Of a DNA stretch of 5,396 bases, positions 1-5,396 are shown one piece after another. Source of the DNA: an uncultured Actinomycetes bacterium (lineage in GTDB: Bacteria > Actinomycetota > Thermoleophilia > Solirubrobacterales > Thermoleophilaceae); contig CAMLNW010000192.1 in assembly GCA_946481495.1 (NCBI GenBank), positions 1 through 5,396 on the forward strand, read 5' to 3'. Below the pieces are notes generated by a model. It had not been told where the DNA came from and did not search any database. It was given only the letters and a program-made list of their open reading frames with translations. The stretch's first letter is position 1. Every line of letters starts with the position of its first letter. The translations under genes were made by a program, and so were the position numbers.

Positions 1-1
1 C

Positions 2-1896
<1,895 letters not shown>

Positions 1897-1900
<4 letters not shown>

Positions 1901-2385
1901 GCGAAGCGTCGCGCGCCCGCGCGCAGCGAGCGCACCGGAACGGACAGCGGACGCAGCCGCCACTCGGCGCCTGACAGCTCTGCTTCGGCCCGGTCGAGCG
2001 CGTCCTCGATCAGCGCGTCGTGCAGCCAGCGGAAGCAGAGCGGCCAGCCGAGGCGCAGCCAGCCTCTCGGGGATCCCTCGATCGTGTGGCGCAGCAGCGT
2101 CGTGCCGTCGGGCTGGGGGAGGACCTCGCAACGGTGCTCCCCGTCGAGCGGGAACTTCGGCGTGAAGGCGAACGCGACCAGGCGCCCCGACTCGTAGCGC
2201 GCGACTTCGTAGCGGACGGGTCCGTGGCCACCGTTGGAGCCGACGGTGAGTCCGCGGTCGAGCTTCATCGCCGGCCAGCGCCGGTTCGGCCAGAGGCGGT
2301 CGTCGGGCGAGGACAGCGAGTCGAGCAGTGCGCCGACCGCGTCTGGGTCGGCACGGAGCAGACGCTCGTGGACGTTGCGGACCAT
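1897..2385 (-). CDS. SRPBCC (START/Bet v1-like) family protein
   Basis: A 162-residue soluble protein with the look of an SRPBCC/polyketide cyclase-like fold, a helix-grip domain that usually binds a hydrophobic ligand. Ligand and role are unknown. Visible features are an N-terminal strand ([20 protein letters not shown], typical of SRPBCC starts), a central [23 protein letters not shown] segment (residues 52-74), strand motifs with GEHRCEV and [10 protein letters not shown], and a long amphipathic C-terminal helix (about 118-137). The ATG at 2385 is chosen because GGAGG (2398-2394) lies 8 bases upstream. A TTG in the same frame at 2400 would place that Shine-Dalgarno inside the coding sequence. 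The gene lies 68 bases downstream of the co-directional acyl-CoA dehydrogenase but seems to have its own operator and promoter in that gap. It converges on acnA with a 4-base stop overlap and no room for a separate terminator. Known of the family: ligand binding or cyclase activity in some members. No function is inferred here beyond that. Confidence 0.85.
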
Positions 2386-2393
2386 CGACAATA

Positions 2394-2398
2394 CCTCC
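2394..2398 (-). promoter_or_regulatory. Strong Shine-Dalgarno (GGAGG) of the SRPBCC gene
   Basis: On the minus strand GGAGG is followed by 8 bases and then ATG at 2385, which is ideal spacing and settles the start. It is the only clear Shine-Dalgarno in the window. The other three starts visible (3611, 3635, 5035) have none. Confidence 0.85.
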
Positions 2399-2404
2399 AA
2401 AAGG

Positions 2405-2434
2405 CTAGAATAACGTTCTAGAATTTTATTCTAG
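2405..2434. promoter_or_regulatory. 30-bp near-perfect palindrome with three CTAG-centred half-sites (likely repressor operator)
   Basis: CTAG occurs at 2405, 2418 and 2431, exactly 13 bp apart. The first and second, and the second and third, are joined as two overlapping 17-bp inverted repeats: CTAGAA-N5-TTCTAG (2405-2421) and CTAGAAT-TTT-ATTCTAG (2418-2434). The whole element equals its own reverse complement at 26 of 30 positions. It is about 30% GC in a roughly 70% GC window and sits immediately upstream of the SRPBCC Shine-Dalgarno. Paired palindromes overlapping a promoter are typical of dimeric TetR- or MarR-type repressors; that class is an inference, and no regulator gene is in view. 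It does not match the KstR consensus (TnnAACnnGTTnnA) in spacing. Confidence 0.7.
2423..2433 (-). promoter_or_regulatory. Candidate -10 region for the SRPBCC gene, embedded in the operator
   Basis: On the minus strand two overlapping hexamers resemble a -10: TAGAAT (2433-2428) and TAAAAT (2428-2423). Either would give a leader of about 31-36 bases carrying the GGAGG. A weak -35-like CTGACG lies at 2457-2452, 18 bases upstream of TAGAAT and overlapping the acyl-CoA dehydrogenase stop codon. The exact hexamer cannot be decided because the whole element is repetitive. The inference is that a repressor bound to the surrounding palindrome would block polymerase. Confidence 0.45.
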
Positions 2435-2453
2435 TCCCGAAAGGTATGGCGCG

Positions 2454-3611
2454 TCAGGTCATCGCGTTGATTCCCGTCGTCAAGCGGCCGATGATCAGCT
2501 TCTGGATCTGCGAGGTGCCCTCGTAGAGGGTCGTGACGCGGGCGTCGCGCAGGTAGCGCTCGACGGGGTGGTCGTCGACGTAGCCGGAGCCGCCGTGGAC
2601 CTGGATCGCGGTGTTGGCGCTGCGAATCGCCGCCTCGGTGGAGAAGAGTTTCGCGACCGATGTCTCGAGCGTGTTCGGCTGGCCGGTGTCCTTCAGCCAG
2701 GCGGCCTTCCAGACGAGCGCGCGGGCGGCGTGGGTGTCGACGACCATGTCGGCGATCATCGCCTGGACGAGCTGGAAGGCCGCGATCGGGCGGCCGAACT
2801 GCTCGCGCTCCTTGGCGTAGGCGGTCGACGCGTCTACGCACCCCTGGCAGATGCCGACACAGCCGGCCGAGACGCTGAAGCGGCCGGAGTCGAGCGCCGT
2901 CATCGCGACCTTGAAGCCATTGCCGACGTCGCCGAGCAGCGCGTCGTCGCCGACCTCGACGCCATCGAGGGCGAGCTCGGCGGTGTCGGAGGCGTGCAGG
3001 CCGAGCTTGCCGTGGATCTCGGTGGCCGAGAAGCCGGGAGAGTCGGTCGGCACGAGGAACGCGCCAAGGCCGCGGTGGCCGAGCTCGGGGTCGGTCTGGG
3101 CGAAGATCAGCGCGAAAGCGGCGTGGTTGCCGAGCGAGATCCACTGCTTCTGGCCGCTGATCCGCCAGCCGCCGTCGATCTTCTCCGCGCGCGTGCTGAG
3201 GTTCGCGGCGTCGGAGCCGGTGTCGGGCTCGGTGAGGCCAAAGCAGCCCATCGCCTCGCCGGAGCAGATGGCGGGGATAAAGCGCTGCTTTTGCTGCTCG
3301 GTACCCCACTTGGCGATCGCCGAGCCGACCAGCGACGTGTTGACTGAGACAACGGTTCGTGCGGAGGAGTCAGCGCGGCCGATCTCCTCGACGATCAGCC
3401 CATAAGTGCGGTAGTCGATCCCACGGCCGCCGTACTCCTCGGGCAGGATCGGCCCGATGAAGCCGATCTCGGCGAGCTTGGCGACCAGTTCGGTGTCGAA
3501 GCGGCCGGCGCGGTCGTTCTCGCGCGCCCGCGGTGCGATCTCGTTGTCGGCGAACTCGCGTGCGGTGTCGCGCACCAGCTGCTGCTCGTCGGTGAGCTCG
3601 AAATCGATCAC
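2454..3611 (-). CDS. Acyl-CoA dehydrogenase
   Basis: A 385-residue FAD-dependent enzyme that introduces the alpha-beta double bond into an acyl-CoA and passes electrons to electron-transfer flavoprotein; cytoplasmic. The length is standard for the short/medium/branched-chain type. The N-terminal domain begins MIDFELTDEQ. The first family signature is CFGLTEPDTGSDA (123-135), followed by the beta domain with W-ISGQKQWIS (149-159). The C-terminal helical domain carries EREQFGRPIAAFQ (268-280), QVHGGSGY (337-344) and LYEGTSQIQ. Glu364 in that last motif is the expected catalytic base, at the position used by butyryl/short-chain and related dehydrogenases rather than the isovaleryl or long-chain position. 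The GTG at 3611 is chosen because the protein from there matches family N-termini; the frame stays open far upstream but encodes only Arg/Ala/Pro-rich sequence lying over other genes. There is no Shine-Dalgarno; a TAGACT lies 7 bases before GTG, suggesting a leaderless mRNA. Substrate chain length cannot be read from the sequence. Confidence 0.95.
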   Translation of the reverse strand: MIDFELTDEQQLVRDTAREFADNEIAPRARENDRAGRFDTELVAKLAEIGFIGPILPEEYGGRGIDYRTYGLIVEEIGRADSSARTVVSVNTSLVGSAIAKWGTEQQKQRFIPAICSGEAMGCFGLTEPDTGSDAANLSTRAEKIDGGWRISGQKQWISLGNHAAFALIFAQTDPELGHRGLGAFLVPTDSPGFSATEIHGKLGLHASDTAELALDGVEVGDDALLGDVGNGFKVAMTALDSGRFSVSAGCVGICQGCVDASTAYAKEREQFGRPIAAFQLVQAMIADMVVDTHAARALVWKAAWLKDTGQPNTLETSVAKLFSTEAAIRSANTAIQVHGGSGYVDDHPVERYLRDARVTTLYEGTSQIQKLIIGRLTTGINAMT

Positions 3612-3617
3612 CGCGCG

Positions 3618-3629
3618 GAGTCTAGACTC
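3618..3629. promoter_or_regulatory. Symmetric divergent promoter: one palindrome gives a -10 to both flanking leaderless genes
   Basis: GAGTCTAGACTC is a perfect 12-bp palindrome. On + it contains TAGACT (3623-3628), followed by 6 bases and then ATG at 3635. On - it contains TAGACT (3624-3619), followed by 7 bases and then GTG at 3611. TAnnnT at this distance is the arrangement known for leaderless transcripts in actinobacteria, where transcription starts at or next to the first base of the start codon. The two hexamers overlap by the central TA. No convincing -35 is visible on either side. The palindrome could also be an operator. Confidence 0.65.
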
Positions 3630-3634
3630 GGGCG

Positions 3635-3919
3635 ATGGACGGGTTTGCCCTATTGACCGCCGGCAGCCTGATCGCCGGGATCCTGATTCTGCTCGCGCTC
3701 GGCAAGTGGTATCCGGGCTCCGGCGCCGACCAGGTCGACTGGAAGCCGACGCGCTCGCCGGAGCTGGAGGTCGAGCTCGAGCTCGACGACGTAGCTCAGA
3801 TGCTCGAGGCCAACAACGAGCGTCGCCGCGCGTCCGGCCGGCCGGAGCTGACCGAGGACGGCTTGCGCGACGAGCTAGCGGCCGAGGAGGAGCGGCGGCT
3901 CGGCGGGGGTCCGCTCTAG
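3635..3919 (+). CDS. Small single-pass membrane protein of unknown function
   Basis: A 94-residue protein that I do not recognise. Residues about 4-22 (FALLTAGSLIAGILILLAL) form one hydrophobic helix with no signal-peptidase or lipobox motif. A short GKWYPGSG linker follows, then a hydrophilic tail rich in Glu, Asp and Arg: ELEVELELDD (43-52), DVAQMLEANNERRRASGRPELT (52-73) and a helical, highly charged end. The lysine after the helix and the aspartate before it weakly suggest that the tail is cytoplasmic. The reading frame uses almost only G/C-ending codons, supporting a real gene. The ATG has no Shine-Dalgarno but lies 6 bases after TAGACT, so a leaderless start fits. It is divergent from the acyl-CoA dehydrogenase, sharing its promoter palindrome, and its last 45 bases overlap the 3' end of the convergent YbdK-type ligase gene. 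No function is inferred. Confidence 0.75.
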   Translation: MDGFALLTAGSLIAGILILLALGKWYPGSGADQVDWKPTRSPELEVELELDDVAQMLEANNERRRASGRPELTEDGLRDELAAEEERRLGGGPL

Positions 3920-5035
3920 GAAGCGGTCGGCGAGCGCCTCGACGAGGCCCGGCAGGCGGCCCTCGTCGCGCGCCAGCGCGAGCTGACGCTTGGCGCCGGT
4001 GCAGTCGGCCATCGTCGCGACGAGTGCCAGCTCGCGCTCGCAGCCGAGCGCCTCGGCGTGCGGGATACAGGCTTCGAGTAGCCGGTCGAGCTGCTCGCGC
4101 GCCGGCGTCCGCTGCTCGCGCGCCGGGTCGATCAGCCGCGCGTCCATGCCGTCGCGCGCAGCAATAAAGCGGTTCTCCTCGAGCGCCTCCTGCTCGCCGA
4201 CCAGCGACGCCGGTACATAGCCCTCCTCGACCTCGAGTCGCGCGATGCACTGGACCAGCGCCGCCAGCGCCGCCGTCTCGCTGACTGTTGTCTGGGCGTC
4301 GAGCACACGCACCTCGACGGTGCCGAAACGGGGTTGGGGCCGCACGTCCCACCAGAGGAACGTTGGCTCCGGAAAGGCATCGCAGCGGATCAGTAGGTCG
4401 ACCGCGCCGACCCAATCCTCGTAGTCGCGGAAGGCGCGCGGGATGCCGACGCGCGGGAAGGCCTGGAACAGCGGTGTGCGCGCCGAGGCGAGCCCGGTGT
4501 CGCGGCCCTGCCAGAACGGCGAGTTGACCGATAGCGCCAACAGCAGTGGCAGATGGACACGCATCCGGTTGAACAGACGGATCCCCTCGGCCGGGCCGTC
4601 GACCCCGACGTGGATGTGCAGGCCGAAGGTCGGCTCGCGGCGGGCGAGCTCGCGCATCGAGCCGTAGACCGCCTCATAGCGCGGTCCAGTCGACACGACG
4701 GTCTCGTGCCAGACCGTCGACGGGTGGGTGCCGGCGCTCGCGGCACGCAGCCCGAGCGCCGACAGCTCGCGGTCGAGCTGGTCGCGCAGCGAGCGCAGCT
4801 CGTCGTGGACGCCGCTCGCCGTCTGGTGGACGCCGGTGCTCAGCTCGAGCGCCGAGGTGTGCGTCTCGCGCGTGACGTGGCCCTCCATCGACTCGGGCAG
4901 CCGCGGGAGCACGCGGTCGATCTGTTGGGCCAGCGACCAGTCGTGCGGGTTGAGCAGCATCACCTCCTCCTCGGCGCCGAGCGTGTACTCGTCGCCGCCC
5001 TGCCAGACAGCCCAGTCGGGGAGCCGGGCGCTCAT
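3875..5035 (-). CDS. YbdK-type carboxylate-amine ligase (glutamate-cysteine ligase GCS2 family)
   Basis: A 386-residue ATP-grasp-like ligase of the GCS2 family, which joins the gamma-carboxyl of glutamate to an amine. E. coli YbdK (about 372 residues) has weak glutamate-cysteine ligase activity, and the natural amine substrate is often unknown. Motifs shared with YbdK are LGAEEEVMLLNP (19-30; glutamate-rich ATP/metal and substrate site), GTHP (102-105), FGLHIHVG (137-144), WWDVRPQPRFGTVEVRVLD (228-246) and ENRFIAARDGMDARLIDP. The ATG at 5035 is chosen because it overlaps the TGA of the upstream amidotransferase as ATGA and places the first motif at the family's usual distance; the frame stays open to 5143, but that part lies over the upstream gene. 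There is no Shine-Dalgarno, so translation probably depends on coupling. The 3' end overlaps the convergent small membrane protein by 45 bp. It might be a glutathione- or ergothioneine-type enzyme (EgtA is in the same superfamily), but the residues match YbdK best. Confidence 0.93.
   Translation of the reverse strand: MSARLPDWAVWQGGDEYTLGAEEEVMLLNPHDWSLAQQIDRVLPRLPESMEGHVTRETHTSALELSTGVHQTASGVHDELRSLRDQLDRELSALGLRAASAGTHPSTVWHETVVSTGPRYEAVYGSMRELARREPTFGLHIHVGVDGPAEGIRLFNRMRVHLPLLLALSVNSPFWQGRDTGLASARTPLFQAFPRVGIPRAFRDYEDWVGAVDLLIRCDAFPEPTFLWWDVRPQPRFGTVEVRVLDAQTTVSETAALAALVQCIARLEVEEGYVPASLVGEQEALEENRFIAARDGMDARLIDPAREQRTPAREQLDRLLEACIPHAEALGCERELALVATMADCTGAKRQLALARDEGRLPGLVEALADRFLERTPAEPPLLLGR
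5032..5035 (-). promoter_or_regulatory. ATGA stop/start overlap coupling amidotransferase and ligase
   Basis: On the minus strand ATG (5035-5033) of the ligase overlaps TGA (5034-5032) of the amidotransferase. With no Shine-Dalgarno in the preceding bases, termination-reinitiation is the likely way the ligase is translated, keeping the two products in step. Confidence 0.8.
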
Positions 5036-5396
5036 GCCGCACGCACCGTGATGTCGCGAGACTCGAAGCGCATCGCCGCGTCGATGAGGCCACGGAACAG
5101 ACTCGCCTGCTCTCGCCGCTCGATCAGGCTCTCCGCATGCCACTGGACACCCACGGCAAAGTCGCGCGCAGGCGCCTCGATGCCCTCGACCACCCCGTCC
5201 GGCGACCAGGCGACGGCACGCAGGCCGTTGCCGATCCGGTGGACGCCCTGGTGGTGGAAGGAGTTGACGGTCGCCGTGCGGGAGCCCATCAAGCGCGCGA
5301 GCCGGCTGCCGGCGGCAACCGTCACGTCGTGGATCGTGTGGTCGGCCCCCTCGCGCCGGCGATGGTCGATCGTCACACCAGGGCGGTCGACCATCG
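5032..5396 (-). CDS. Gamma-glutamyl-gamma-aminobutyrate hydrolase-like class I glutamine amidotransferase (peptidase C26), C-terminal half; 5' end beyond window
   Basis: Members cleave gamma-glutamyl amides; PuuD releases GABA from gamma-glutamyl-GABA in putrescine breakdown. About 121 of the usual 230-250 residues are visible, and the frame is open to the right edge, so the ATG at 5394 is very probably internal. Numbering from it, NSFHHQ (44-49) followed by DGVVEGIE (66-73) is the PuuD/C26 pattern. GVQWHAES holds the catalytic His86 (codon 5139-5137) and Glu88; the family usually has WHPE, so Pro to Ala is a mild departure. The catalytic cysteine lies in the missing N-terminal half. The stop TGA overlaps the ligase start as ATGA, making a two-gene operon at least. 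A ligase next to a gamma-glutamyl hydrolase suggests a shared gamma-glutamyl substrate; this is inference. Other C26 substrates are possible. Confidence 0.88.
   Translation of the reverse strand, partial: MVDRPGVTIDHRRREGADHTIHDVTVAAGSRLARLMGSRTATVNSFHHQGVHRIGNGLRAVAWSPDGVVEGIEAPARDFAVGVQWHAESLIERREQASLFRGLIDAAMRFESRDITVRAA

Larger units (their letters stand above)
2391..2447. repeat. Outer inverted repeat flanking the operator (ATACCT / AGGTAT)
   Basis: ATACCT at 2391-2396 is the reverse complement of AGGTAT at 2442-2447. The pair is centred within half a base of the 30-bp palindrome between them. In a minus-strand transcript the downstream arm contains the AGG of the SRPBCC Shine-Dalgarno. 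RNA reading through from the acyl-CoA dehydrogenase gene could therefore fold into one long hairpin that partly hides the ribosome site. Six base pairs alone could be chance; the concentric placement is what makes it worth noting. Confidence 0.35.

Noticed and set aside
1911..1924. GC-only inverted repeat just after the aconitase stop, as a terminator
   Set aside because: The stem is only about 5 bp of alternating GC with no U-tract, and it lies inside the SRPBCC coding sequence. It is what random GC-rich sequence gives.
2386..2400. TTG start at 2400 for the SRPBCC gene
   Set aside because: It would put the GGAGG inside the coding sequence and has no ribosome site of its own. The ATG at 2385 has ideal spacing.
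2405..2421. KstR-like or FadR-like operator identity for the palindrome
   Set aside because: The AAC/GTT core spacing of KstR (14-bp site) is not met, and the CTAGAAT half-sites differ from the lipid regulator motifs I know. The regulator is left unnamed.
2568..3347. Long open frame on + opposite the acyl-CoA dehydrogenase
   Set aside because: Val/Asp/Ala/Gly-rich shadow of the dehydrogenase codons with no recognisable domain or start signal.
3612..4415. Upstream in-frame extension of the acyl-CoA dehydrogenase reading frame on -
   Set aside because: It encodes Arg/Ala/Pro/Gly-rich sequence with no domain, lies over the membrane protein and ligase genes, and the family N-terminus begins at the GTG at 3611.
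5036..5143. Upstream extension of the ligase to an earlier start
   Set aside because: It overlaps the amidotransferase in another frame and adds 36 residues with no family similarity. The ATGA start at 5035 fits the family length.
5392..5394. ATG at 5394 as the true start of the amidotransferase
   Set aside because: The product would lack the whole nucleophile-cysteine half of the domain, and the frame is open to the window edge. It is treated as internal.

Overview
The window is GC-rich (about 70% by eye), densely coding DNA. It reads as ordinary chromosome from a high-GC actinomycete. A Thermoleophilia/Solirubrobacterales-like lineage is my best guess, from the base composition, codons that mostly end in G or C, leaderless-looking gene starts and the gene complement. 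No phylogenetic search was possible. I see no rRNA, tRNA, CRISPR array, insertion sequence or phage gene. Six protein genes fill nearly everything; two run off the window ends, and no gene-free stretch exceeds 70 bases.

Layout from left to right: (1) the C-terminal two thirds of aconitase A on +, cut by the left edge; (2) an SRPBCC (START-like) family protein on -, meeting aconitase tail to tail so that both stop codons share one CTAG; (3) a 68-base intergenic gap holding an AT-rich, nearly palindromic 30-bp operator-like element and a strong Shine-Dalgarno sequence for the SRPBCC gene; (4) an acyl-CoA dehydrogenase on -; (5) a 23-base divergent gap with a perfect 12-bp palindrome that supplies a TAGACT -10 hexamer in each direction, so that both flanking genes look leaderless; (6) a small one-helix membrane protein on +, overlapping the next gene by 45 bp tail to tail; (7) a YbdK-type carboxylate-amine ligase (glutamate-cysteine ligase GCS2 family) on -; (8) the C-terminal half of a class I glutamine amidotransferase of the gamma-glutamyl-GABA hydrolase (PuuD-like) type on -, joined to the ligase by an ATGA stop/start overlap.

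Functionally, aconitase is a TCA-cycle enzyme and the acyl-CoA dehydrogenase performs the first oxidation of acyl-CoA breakdown. The ligase and amidohydrolase form a translationally coupled pair likely to make and cleave gamma-glutamyl bonds. The SRPBCC protein and the small membrane protein have no assignable function. The most noteworthy signals are regulatory: the triple half-site operator and the symmetric, shared -10 bidirectional leaderless promoter.
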